The notes under the pieces are model-generated. The model did not search any database. It was not told the DNA's origin and saw only the letters and a program-made list of their open reading frames with translations. Made by a program: the position numbers and the translations under genes. Source: Frankia alni ACN14a (GTDB lineage: Bacteria > Actinomycetota > Actinomycetes > Frankiales > Frankiaceae). From it: a DNA stretch of 64,000 bases. Shown piece after piece: positions 46,662 through 54,481 of the stretch. Location of the stretch: the NCBI RefSeq assembly GCF_000058485.1, contig NC_008278.1:1730962-1794961 (forward strand), read 5' to 3'. How positions within the stretch are numbered: position 1 is the first letter of the stretch; every line of letters begins with the position of its first letter.

Positions 46662-47879
46662 TCAGGCGCCGTCGAGCAGCCCCAGCTCCGCGCGCCCGAG
46701 CAGGTCGTACGCCTGGTCGGTGGTGAGGGGGTGGAAGGGCCCGCCGCGGGCGTCGCGGTACAGGCGCTCCAGGACGTGGCCACGTCGAAACGCCGACCCG
46801 CCGACCAGGCGCAGCGCCGTGTCGGTCACCCGGATCGCTGCCTCCGTGGTGGCGACCTTCGTGACGTCGAGCAACCCCGTGCGGGCGAGCGGATTCCACT
46901 CGGCGTCCCGGCCGTCGAGCAGAATGCGCCCCGTCGTCTCCAGTGCGCGGGCCGCCGTCTCCGTGTCGACCAGCATCCGGCCGAGCCCGTGCTGGATGTA
47001 GCCGATGCCCTTCAACGCGACGTCGGAGCCCTCCATCGTGGCGCCCAGGGACTTCTTGCGCAGGATCTCCCGAGTCGCCGCGTACGCCTTCTCGGCCAGG
47101 CCGCAGTAGACCCCGGCGAAGCTCATCGACGCCCATTCGAACTCGCCGAACAACCCGTTGCGGAAGTTGCCGCCGTAGGCGTCCGCCGGGGCGGCGACAC
47201 CGTCGAACACGAGGGTGTGGGTGCCGGTCGCGCGCATGCCCATCGTGTCCCATGTCTCGACCACGCTGATGCCGGGGCTGTCGATCGGCAGCACGAACAC
47301 CGCCTCGCGCGCGGCGTGGTCGGTGAACTCCGTGGGCAGCTCGCCGGACGGGTCGGTGATCGTCGCGTTGAACGCGACGAGATCGGCGCCGAGGCAGAGG
47401 GTGGCCCAGGTCTTGCGCCCGGTGACCCGCCAGCCGCCGGAACCGTCGGGAACCGCCTTCGTGTCGGCGAGACCGGTCAGGCCGGCCCGATCCTCGCTGA
47501 ACGGTCCGCACACGATCTTCTGTTCGTCGACGACCTCGGCGAACACCCGTTCGCGCATCGGCTCGTCCAGCAGTCCGCGGAAGATCCCGATCATCGTCTG
47601 GTGCATGTTGAAGGCGAGCGCGATGGCCGGGTCGCCCTTGGCGAGCTCCTTCGACACCAGGGTGGTCGTCCAGATGTCCGCGCCCAGCCCCCCGTACTTC
47701 TTCGGCACCGAGAGGGCGACCAGGCCGCTGTCCCGGTAACGGGGAACGAGTTCGGTGGGGAACCGGTTGTCGGCGTCGGCCGCCGGCCCGGCGGCGGCGA
47801 ACTCCTCGGCCAGCGCGCGGGCCGTCGCGAGCACGTCGGCCTGTTCGTCCGGCGTCATCTCCACGTGGTGCTTTCCCAT
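46662..47879 (-). CDS. Acyl-CoA dehydrogenase
   Basis: A 405-residue FAD-dependent dehydrogenase starting MGKHHVEMTPDEQADVL. Domains: N-terminal helices, SVPKKYGGLGADIWTTTLVS, the FAD/substrate beta domain (GRKTWATLCLGADLVAFNAT, MGMRATGTHTLVFDGV), and a C-terminal helical domain (RVTDTALRLVGGSAFRRGHV, LERLYRDARGGPFHPLTTD). The late Gly-Gly-x-A-F and YRDAR region matches members related to HsaA/SfnC-type flavin monooxygenases, so oxygenation is an alternative to dehydrogenation. It is divergent from the Atu-like operon. Confidence 0.88.
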   Translation of the reverse strand: MGKHHVEMTPDEQADVLATARALAEEFAAAGPAADADNRFPTELVPRYRDSGLVALSVPKKYGGLGADIWTTTLVSKELAKGDPAIALAFNMHQTMIGIFRGLLDEPMRERVFAEVVDEQKIVCGPFSEDRAGLTGLADTKAVPDGSGGWRVTGRKTWATLCLGADLVAFNATITDPSGELPTEFTDHAAREAVFVLPIDSPGISVVETWDTMGMRATGTHTLVFDGVAAPADAYGGNFRNGLFGEFEWASMSFAGVYCGLAEKAYAATREILRKKSLGATMEGSDVALKGIGYIQHGLGRMLVDTETAARALETTGRILLDGRDAEWNPLARTGLLDVTKVATTEAAIRVTDTALRLVGGSAFRRGHVLERLYRDARGGPFHPLTTDQAYDLLGRAELGLLDGA

Positions 47880-48226
47880 ACCGCAGCACACTCCTCGTCG
47901 TCGACGGTGTCCCGGTGAACACGCCCCCGCTGAATGCGTCCCGGTCGAGCGAAACGTAGCTCGGCCGGCGCGGGGCGGAATCTCCCTGCGGGAGAACTTC
48001 CGCCCTTCATCGGGGTGACATCGGCACCGCACCGACCCGCTCTCACCGGGCGGAGCCGGCCGGCCCCGTCGCATTCACCCCAAGGAGCAGGGTCTTTACC
48101 CCCGGGGGATGACGCGGTGCCGCCGGCGACGGACCTAACCTGGTGGCCACCGAACCACGGGATTCCCTCGGACCGCCGTCGGGAACCGTCGACCCGGCAG
48201 GAAGCGCCGACAGGGAGCGTTGTCCG
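47880..48226. other. Divergent promoter region of the Atu-like operon
   Basis: A 347-bp gap between the minus-strand dehydrogenase and the first NTF2-like gene. ACCCCCGGGGGAT near 48098-48110 is a palindrome in front of a GACGGACCTAACCTGG stretch that may hold a -10 box. CAGGGAG lies 9 bp before the ATG. No regulator gene is inside the gap. Confidence 0.45.
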
Positions 48227-48691
48227 ATGTCCTCCTACCGTTTCGCCGTACAGTGGCTCAAGGCATTCCGCGAGAGCGCGGAGAAGGTGTGCGCGCTGTA
48301 TGCCGACGAGTTCCTCTTCGAGGACCTGATTCTCGACCAGTCCATCACCGACAAGGCGGAGCTGCACCGGGTCTTCGCCCCGTACGCCAACGCGGACCGG
48401 GACAACGGCATCGGTATCAACCTGTTCCGCATCGACGAGTACCTCGGCGACGCCCGCAGCGGTCTCATCCGCTGGACCTGGGAACCCGACGGAGCCGCGG
48501 CCTTTCTTGGGGTTCCCACCGGCGGGCGGCCCTTCGCCACCTCCGGCCAGACCTTCCACGTCTACGACGCCGACGGGCGCATCCGGCGCGAGTCGACCTA
48601 CTGGGACGCCGTGGCGCCGCTGCACACCCTGGGACTGCCGGTGTCGGCCCACGGCGGGATCACCGCCCCGGTCCTCGCCGCCACCCACTGA
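48227..48691 (+). CDS. NTF2/SnoaL-like ester-cyclase-type protein (first)
   Basis: A 154-residue protein with an NTF2-like cone: RFAVQWLKAFRESAEKVCAL, YADEFLFEDLILDQSITDKA (the E-D pair is typical of the polyketide-cyclase-like group), AFLGVPTGGRPFATSGQTFH and STYWDAVAPLHTLGLP. No signal peptide. Possibly an isomerase, cyclase or hydratase acting on the pathway substrate, or a steroid-isomerase-like enzyme. It opens the 12.7-kb operon and has a close paralogue 48 bp downstream. Confidence 0.85.
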   Translation: MSSYRFAVQWLKAFRESAEKVCALYADEFLFEDLILDQSITDKAELHRVFAPYANADRDNGIGINLFRIDEYLGDARSGLIRWTWEPDGAAAFLGVPTGGRPFATSGQTFHVYDADGRIRRESTYWDAVAPLHTLGLPVSAHGGITAPVLAATH

Positions 48692-48739
48692 TCCGCCGCC
48701 CGCCGAGCCGCCGCCCAGCCGGCGCGAGAGGAGAACCCG

Positions 48740-49309
48740 ATGAGCCAGGCGACCGAGCACGCCGAGCGGTGGGCGCGGGCGATCACCGCCGACACCGACG
48801 CCGCCGTCGCGCTCTACGCCGACGCGGTCCTCTACGACGACCGCCGGGCGGTCGACCACGTCGTGGACACGGCCACCGACCGCACGCAGGTGCGCGAGCG
48901 CCTCGCCCCCTTCGCGAACCAGGATCCGGCCAACGGCCTCGGCATCCACCGCTTCGACGTCCTGGAGGCCATCGAGACCACGGGCGGGGCCGGCGCCCGC
49001 GCCGTGACGATCCTGTGGCGGTGGACGGGCGAACATCTCGCCGGCTTCCGCGGAGTGCCGACCGGCGGGCGCTCCCTGGCCACCCGCGGCCAGACCTGGC
49101 ATCAGCTCGACGCGGACGGCCGCATCGACCGTGAGCTGACCAACTGGAACGACACCCCGGTGCTCCAGCAGCTTGGCCTGCCGGTGCTCACCCCCCACTA
49201 CTGGGTCGCCGACGCCGACGCCGACGCCGGCGCCATCGCGGTCTCGGGCGCGGCCCCGGGCGTCGGCACCCCCACCGCCTCAGCCACCGCCGACGGCGCC
49301 GGTGGCTGA
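48740..49309 (+). CDS. NTF2/SnoaL-like ester-cyclase-type protein (second)
   Basis: A 189-residue paralogue of the preceding protein, from ATG 48740 with GAGAGGAGA upstream. Shared features: ALYADAVLYDDRRAVDHVVD, then FRGVPTGGRSLATRGQTWHQ and LTNWNDTPVLQQLGLPV. It carries a 40-residue Ala/Gly/Asp-rich tail. The two proteins probably form a heteromer or act on successive substrates. A 15-bp repeat lies between it and the ligase gene. Confidence 0.85.
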   Translation: MSQATEHAERWARAITADTDAAVALYADAVLYDDRRAVDHVVDTATDRTQVRERLAPFANQDPANGLGIHRFDVLEAIETTGGAGARAVTILWRWTGEHLAGFRGVPTGGRSLATRGQTWHQLDADGRIDRELTNWNDTPVLQQLGLPVLTPHYWVADADADAGAIAVSGAAPGVGTPTASATADGAGG

Positions 49310-49310
49310 G

Positions 49311-49385
49311 GCGGCCGGGCAGACGGCGGCCGGGCAGACGGCGGCCGGGCAGACGGCGGCCGGGCAGACGGCGGCCGGGCGACAG
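49311..49385. repeat. 15-bp minisatellite GCGGCCGGGCAGACG, four copies and a variant
   Basis: Perfect copies at 49311, 49326, 49341 and 49356, with a degenerate fifth at 49371. It fills most of the 101-bp gap between the second NTF2-like gene and the ligase. The reverse strand reads as RRLPG repeats. Confidence 0.9.
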
Positions 49386-49410
49386 CGAGTCGGCGAGGAG
49401 GGGATCGGTC

Positions 49411-51069
49411 ATGTGGGGCACCCTGCCCGAGGTCTTCGACCGGGCGTGCCTTTACCACGCGGGAGCGACGGCGCTCGTCGACGGCGAGCGGCGGCTCACC
49501 TACCGGCAGATGCGGGAGTACGCGAACCGGGTGGCGCACGGCCTGGCCGCGCTCGGCGTCGGCCGCGGGGACCGGGTGGGTCTGCTGCTGCCCAACGTGC
49601 TGGAGTTCATCCCGACCCAGCACGGCATCTGGAAGGCCGGGGCGGCGCTCGTGCAGATGCCGGCGCGGGCCGCGGCCGCCGGGCATCGGGCCACGCTGCG
49701 CCAGACCGGGGCGACCACGCTGATCTACCACGAACGGTTCGACGACGTCGTCGCCGAGGCCCTCGCCGGCGTGCCGCAGCGGCCCCGGCTGATCCGGCTC
49801 GCCGCGAGCACACCGTCACCGGCTGGACCGGGCGGTCTGGCCGATTCGGCTGGTTCGGCTGGTTCGGCTGATTCGGTGCGCCGCGGCGGTCCCGTCGAGG
49901 CGGTGGACTCCGCCGGGCTCGGCCGCCTCGACTACGCGGCGTACTTCGGTGCCCAGCTCGACGGCCCGCCCGCGACGGTGCCACGCGAGGACGACGAGGC
50001 GTATGTGCTGTTCACCTCCGGCAGCACCGGCGAGCCGAAGGGCGTCGTCACCTCCCATGAGACCTGGGCGCACTACAGCATCACGGCCGGCCTGGAGATC
50101 GGCGACATCCGTCCGGGGGAGGTGTTCGCGCACGGCGCCCCGCTCACCCACTTCACCCAGATCTTCGTCATGCCGACGTTCCTGCGCGGTGGGACGAACG
50201 TGATGCTGCCGGGGCTCGACGTCGACCTGCTGCTGGGCACGGTGCAGCGGGAGCGTGTCACCGCCACGGCCGTGGTGCCGACGATCGTGTACCTGCTGCT
50301 CGACCATCCCGACCGGGCGTCCTACGACCTCTCCTCGCTGCACACGATGATCTACGCCGGGGCGCCGATCGCCCCGGAGCGCCTGCGCGAGGCCCTCGCC
50401 GTGTTCGGCCCGATCTTCGTGCAGACCTACGCGGGTACCGAGCCCGGCTACGTGTCCTGCCTGCGCAAGGAGGACCACCGGGTCGACAGCGAGCCCGGCC
50501 TGCGCCGGCTGGCCTCGGCCGGACGCCCGATCCCGTACGTGCGGGTGAGCATCCAGGACGAGGCCGACCGCCCGCTGCCGATCGGCGAGACCGGGGAGAT
50601 CTGTTCGCGCCAGCTCGGGCAGATGCTGACCTACCTCGACCCCACCCGCAACGCCGAGGCGCTGCGCGACGGCTGGGTCCACACCGGCGACATCGGCCGC
50701 CTGGACGACGACGGCTTCCTCTACCTCGTCGACCGCAAGAAGGACATGGTGGTCAGCGGCGGGTTCAACGTCTTCCCACGCCAGGTGGAGGACGTGCTGC
50801 TCACCCATCCCGCGGTCGCGCAGGCCGCCGTCATCGGCGTGCCGCACGCGAAGTGGGGCGAGGCCGTGCACGCGGTCGTCGTCGCCCGGGCCGGGGCCGA
50901 GGTGACCGAGGCCGACCTGATCGCCCACGTCCGCCGGGAGCTGGGCGGGGTGCCCGCGCCCAAGTCGATCGAGTTCCGCGCCGGCCTGCCGCTCAACGCG
51001 GCCGGCAAGGTCGACAAACGGGCGATCCGCGAGCCGCACTGGGCCGGCCGCGGTCGCCGGATCGGTTGA
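49411..51069 (+). CDS. AMP-dependent acyl-CoA ligase of the Atu-like operon
   Basis: A 552-residue ANL ligase. P-loop FTSGSTGEPKGVV (about residue 205), YAGTEPG for the acyl/AMP site, GWVHTGDIGRLDDDGFLYL with the conserved Asp, and hinge/C-terminal DMVVSGGFNVFPRQVEDVLL and LPLNAAGKVDKR with the catalytic Lys. A SAGSAGSADS low-complexity insert sits near residues 140-155. It would activate the carboxylic acid formed by the aldehyde dehydrogenase in the same operon, like AtuH/citronellate-CoA ligase. Confidence 0.9.
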   Translation: MWGTLPEVFDRACLYHAGATALVDGERRLTYRQMREYANRVAHGLAALGVGRGDRVGLLLPNVLEFIPTQHGIWKAGAALVQMPARAAAAGHRATLRQTGATTLIYHERFDDVVAEALAGVPQRPRLIRLAASTPSPAGPGGLADSAGSAGSADSVRRGGPVEAVDSAGLGRLDYAAYFGAQLDGPPATVPREDDEAYVLFTSGSTGEPKGVVTSHETWAHYSITAGLEIGDIRPGEVFAHGAPLTHFTQIFVMPTFLRGGTNVMLPGLDVDLLLGTVQRERVTATAVVPTIVYLLLDHPDRASYDLSSLHTMIYAGAPIAPERLREALAVFGPIFVQTYAGTEPGYVSCLRKEDHRVDSEPGLRRLASAGRPIPYVRVSIQDEADRPLPIGETGEICSRQLGQMLTYLDPTRNAEALRDGWVHTGDIGRLDDDGFLYLVDRKKDMVVSGGFNVFPRQVEDVLLTHPAVAQAAVIGVPHAKWGEAVHAVVVARAGAEVTEADLIAHVRRELGGVPAPKSIEFRAGLPLNAAGKVDKRAIREPHWAGRGRRIG

Positions 51070-51116
51070 CCGCCGTGCCGAGCCCCGCCTGGGCCCCGTC
51101 GGGAGGAGACCACACC

Positions 51117-51680
51117 GTGCCTGTGCGTACGCGTAGGACCGGACCCGGACCGGCTCACAAACCCGGACCCGGACCCGGCCATGGATCCGGATCGGTGGCC
51201 GGGCCGGATGCCGCCAGCTTCCGGGACGTGCTGTCCCGGTTCGCCACCGGCGTGGTGGTGGTGACGGCGCTGGCCGGCGACCGGCCGGTCGGGCTGACCT
51301 GCCAGTCGTTCACCGCGCTGTCACTGGACCCGCCGATGATCCTGTTCTGCCCGGGCCGGTCGTCGACCTCGTGGCCGGCGGTGGCGGGCGCGGGCCGGCT
51401 GTGCGTCAACATCCTCAGCGCCGACCAGGATCTGCTCAGCGCGGGCTTCGCGCGCAGCGGGGCGGACAAGTTCGCCGGCGTCGCGTGGACGCCGCTGCCG
51501 GGCGGCGCACCCGCCCTGGACGGCGCCGCCGCCCACATCGGCGCGCACATCGCCGCCATCCACGACGGCGGCGACCACCACATCGTCACCTGTCACGTCG
51601 AGAGCGTCCGCGCCGGCGAGCACGACGGCCCGCTCGTCTACTACCGCAGCCGCTACCGGCGGCTGCTGCCGGCCGACTGA
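51117..51680 (+). CDS. Flavin reductase (FMN-binding split barrel)
   Basis: A 187-residue protein from GTG 51117, preceded by GGGAGGAG at 8 bp; an earlier GTG at 51075 is less well placed. The Flavin_Reduct domain starts SFRDVLSRFATGVVVVTALA, then GLTCQSFTALSLDPPMILFC, LCVNILSADQDLLSAGFA and DKFAGVAWTPLPGGAPALDG. It probably supplies reduced flavin to a two-component monooxygenase; the HsaA-like protein at 61179-62384 or the dehydrogenase-like protein at 46662-47879 are candidate partners. The first 35 residues are a Pro/Gly-rich repeat. Confidence 0.9.
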   Translation: MPVRTRRTGPGPAHKPGPGPGHGSGSVAGPDAASFRDVLSRFATGVVVVTALAGDRPVGLTCQSFTALSLDPPMILFCPGRSSTSWPAVAGAGRLCVNILSADQDLLSAGFARSGADKFAGVAWTPLPGGAPALDGAAAHIGAHIAAIHDGGDHHIVTCHVESVRAGEHDGPLVYYRSRYRRLLPAD

Positions 51681-51732
51681 TCTGTACCGGCACGGCCCGC
51701 CGGACCGGACCGGACCGAGGAGGGGAGGCACG

Positions 51733-53328
51733 ATGGGCGTACCGCACCACCCGCTGTTCATCGCCGGACGATGGGTCGACACCGCCGACCGGTACGACCT
51801 GCGCAGCCCCGCGACGGGCGAGCTCGTCGCGACCGCCGCGCGGGGCGGGATCACGCACGTCGACCAGGCGGTCGACGCCGCCGCGGCGGCGCACGCGGCG
51901 GGGGACTGGCGACGTACCCCCCCGGCCGAGCGGGCGGCGCTGCTGCACCGCGTCGCCGACCGGCTGCAGGCGCGGCTGCCCGAGCTCGCGGCGCTGCAGA
52001 GCCGGGAGAACGGCGCCACGATCCGGGTGAGCACCGCCCTGCACCTGGGCCTGTCGATCGCGCACCTGCGCTACCTTGCCGACCTCGCCGGCTCGTACGC
52101 GTTCGAGCGGCCCGGCCCGGCGATGGACCCGCTGCCCACCGCGGGCCTGCTGCGGCGCGAACCGCTCGGCGTCGTCGCCGCGATCGTGCCCTGGAACATC
52201 CCGCTGCTGGTGACGATCTGGAAGGTCGCCCCGGCGCTGGCCGCGGGCAACACCGTCGTGCTCAAGCCCGACGAGCACGCTCCGCTGCTGCCGCTGGAGC
52301 TGGCCGCCGAGTTCGCGGCGGCCGGCCTGCCGGCGGGCGTCCTCAACGTCGTCACCGGCGACGGCGACCCGGTCGGCGCCCACCTCGCCGCGCACCCGAC
52401 GGTGCGCAAGGTGGCGTTCACCGGCTCCACCGAGGTGGGGCGCGCCATCCTGCGCGCGGCCGCCGGCACGGTGAAGCGGGTGACCCTGGAGCTGGGCGGC
52501 AAGGGTCCGAACATCATCCTGGCCGACGCCGACCTGCCGCTGGTGGTGGACGGTGCCCTGTACGCGGCGCTGGCGAACAACGGGCAGGCGTGTGAGGCCG
52601 GCACCCGCCTGCTCGTGCCGGCGGCCCGGCAGGCGGAGATCGTCGAGGCCCTGGTGGACCGCGCCAAGGGCCTGCGCCTGGGCGACCCGCTGGACCCGGC
52701 GACCGACGTCGGACCGGTGATCAGCGCCGGCCAGCGGGACCGGATCCTCGGCCGCCTGGCCGCCGCCCGCGCCGAGGGGGCCACGATCGCCCTCGGCGGG
52801 GCGACGCCGACCGGACCCGGCTTCGACGTCGGGTACTGGGTCGAACCCACCGTGGTCACCGGCGCCGCCGCCACCGCGCGGATCGCCCGCGAGGAGGTCT
52901 TCGGCCCGGTGCTGACCGTGCTGTCGTACGACTCCGTCGACGAGGCGGTGGCGCTGGCCAACGACAGCGACTACGGCCTGTCCGCCGGGGTGTGGAGCGC
53001 CGACGAGGCCCGCGCGCTCGACGTGGCCCGCCGGCTCGACGCCGGGATGGTCTACGTCAACGACTGGCACGTCATCCACCCCGCCTACCCGTTCGGCGGG
53101 ACCAAGCAGAGCGGCCTGGGCCGCGAGGGTGGACCGGACGCGCTCGACGCCTACACCGAGCAGAAGATCATCACACTCGACCGGGCCGGCGGCCTGGCGA
53201 ACCGGCCGGCGTTCGGGCTGGTGCTCGGCGCGCCACCAGAAGGGCTCGGCGCGCCACCGGCAGGGCTTGACGCGTCACCGGCAGGGCTTGGCGCGTCACC
53301 AGAAGGGAACCACGGTGGACTTCGCTGA
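51733..53328 (+). CDS. NAD(P)-dependent aldehyde dehydrogenase
   Basis: A 531-residue ALDH. Catalytic C287 in NNGQACEAGTRLL and general base E253 in TLELGGKGPN; cofactor site FTGSTEVGRAIL; N-terminal PWNIPLLVTIWKVAPALAAG; C-terminal PFGGTKQSGLGREGG. The last 35 residues are four GAPPEGL/DASPAGL repeats from a 21-bp minisatellite (about 53228-53308), beyond the normal family end. It would oxidise an aldehyde such as citronellal to the acid. Its 3' end overlaps the next start by 14 bp. Confidence 0.92.
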   Translation: MGVPHHPLFIAGRWVDTADRYDLRSPATGELVATAARGGITHVDQAVDAAAAAHAAGDWRRTPPAERAALLHRVADRLQARLPELAALQSRENGATIRVSTALHLGLSIAHLRYLADLAGSYAFERPGPAMDPLPTAGLLRREPLGVVAAIVPWNIPLLVTIWKVAPALAAGNTVVLKPDEHAPLLPLELAAEFAAAGLPAGVLNVVTGDGDPVGAHLAAHPTVRKVAFTGSTEVGRAILRAAAGTVKRVTLELGGKGPNIILADADLPLVVDGALYAALANNGQACEAGTRLLVPAARQAEIVEALVDRAKGLRLGDPLDPATDVGPVISAGQRDRILGRLAAARAEGATIALGGATPTGPGFDVGYWVEPTVVTGAAATARIAREEVFGPVLTVLSYDSVDEAVALANDSDYGLSAGVWSADEARALDVARRLDAGMVYVNDWHVIHPAYPFGGTKQSGLGREGGPDALDAYTEQKIITLDRAGGLANRPAFGLVLGAPPEGLGAPPAGLDASPAGLGASPEGNHGGLR

Positions 53329-54469
53329 GACCGCGGAGCTGACGGCCCTGCGCGAGACCGTCGCCGCGATCATCAAACCGTTCGGTGGCGCCTACTACAC
53401 CGAGCGGTCGGCGACCCGGACGCCGACCGCCGAGGCGTGGGGCGCACTGGCCGAGGCCGGCTACCTCGGCGTGAACCTGCCCGAGCGCTACGGCGGGGGC
53501 GGCGGCGGCATCGTGGAGCTCGCCGCCGTGTGCGAGGAGAGCGCCGCGGCGGGCTGCCCGCTGCTGCTCCTGCTGGTCTCGGCGGCGATCTCCGGGGAGG
53601 TGATCGCCCGGTTCGGCGACGAGGGCCAGCGGGAACGCTGGCTGCCCGGCCTCGCCGACGGCAGCCACAAGATCGTCTTTGCGATCACCGAGCCGGGCGC
53701 CGGGTCGAACACCCACCGCCTGGCCACGAGCGCGCGCCGCGCCGGCGACGACTGGCTGCTCAGCGGCCAGAAGTACTACATCTCCGGGTTCGACGAGGCC
53801 GCCGCCGTCCTCGTGGTGGCGCGCACCGGCGTCGACGAGGGCACCGGGCGGGCCCGGCTGTCGCTGTTCGTCGTCCCGACCCGCACCCCCGGGCTGACCG
53901 CGCACCCGCTGCCGGTCGCGGCCCAGCTGCCCGAACGACAGTTCACCCTGTTCCTCGACGACGTGCGGGTGCCGGCCGACGCGCTGGTCGGCACCGAGGG
54001 CGACGGCCTGCGCCAGGTGTTCCACGGGCTGAACCCGGAACGGATCACCGGTGCCGCGCTGTGCGTCGGCATCGCCCGGTACGCCCTCGACCGCGCCGTG
54101 GCCTACGCCCGCGACCGGCGGGTCTGGGACCAGCCCATCGGCGCCTACCAGGGCATCGCGCACCCGCTCGCCAAGGCGCGGATCGAGACCTCGCTGGCCG
54201 CCCTGATGACACGCCGCGCCGCGTGGGCGCACGACCGGGGGCTGCCCGCCGGCGAGCCGTCCAACACGGCCAAGTACGCGGCGGCCGAGGCGGCGCTGGC
54301 CGCCGTCGACCAGGCCATCCAGACCCACGGTGGCAACGGGATGTCGGCCGAGTACGGCCTGGTGCCGCTGTGGGGGCTGGCCCGCACGCTGCGGATCGCG
54401 CCGGTGAGCCGGGAGATGATCCTGAACTACGTCGCCCAGCACGGTCTCGGCCTGCCCCGCTCGTACTGA
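53315..54469 (+). CDS. Acyl-CoA dehydrogenase (citronellyl-CoA-dehydrogenase-like)
   Basis: A 384-residue dehydrogenase from GTG 53315 with AGAAGGGA upstream. FAITEPGAGSNTHRLATSAR and SGQKYYISGFDEAAAVLVVA are the FAD/substrate motifs. GLNPERITGAALCVGIARYA, DQPIGAYQGIAHPLAKA and IQTHGGNGMSAEYGLVPLWG complete the fold. It resembles branched-chain or citronellyl-CoA dehydrogenases such as AtuD. The catalytic Glu cannot be placed with certainty by eye. Confidence 0.9.
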   Translation: MDFAETAELTALRETVAAIIKPFGGAYYTERSATRTPTAEAWGALAEAGYLGVNLPERYGGGGGGIVELAAVCEESAAAGCPLLLLLVSAAISGEVIARFGDEGQRERWLPGLADGSHKIVFAITEPGAGSNTHRLATSARRAGDDWLLSGQKYYISGFDEAAAVLVVARTGVDEGTGRARLSLFVVPTRTPGLTAHPLPVAAQLPERQFTLFLDDVRVPADALVGTEGDGLRQVFHGLNPERITGAALCVGIARYALDRAVAYARDRRVWDQPIGAYQGIAHPLAKARIETSLAALMTRRAAWAHDRGLPAGEPSNTAKYAAAEAALAAVDQAIQTHGGNGMSAEYGLVPLWGLARTLRIAPVSREMILNYVAQHGLGLPRSY

Positions 54470-54481
54470 GGAGACGACACC

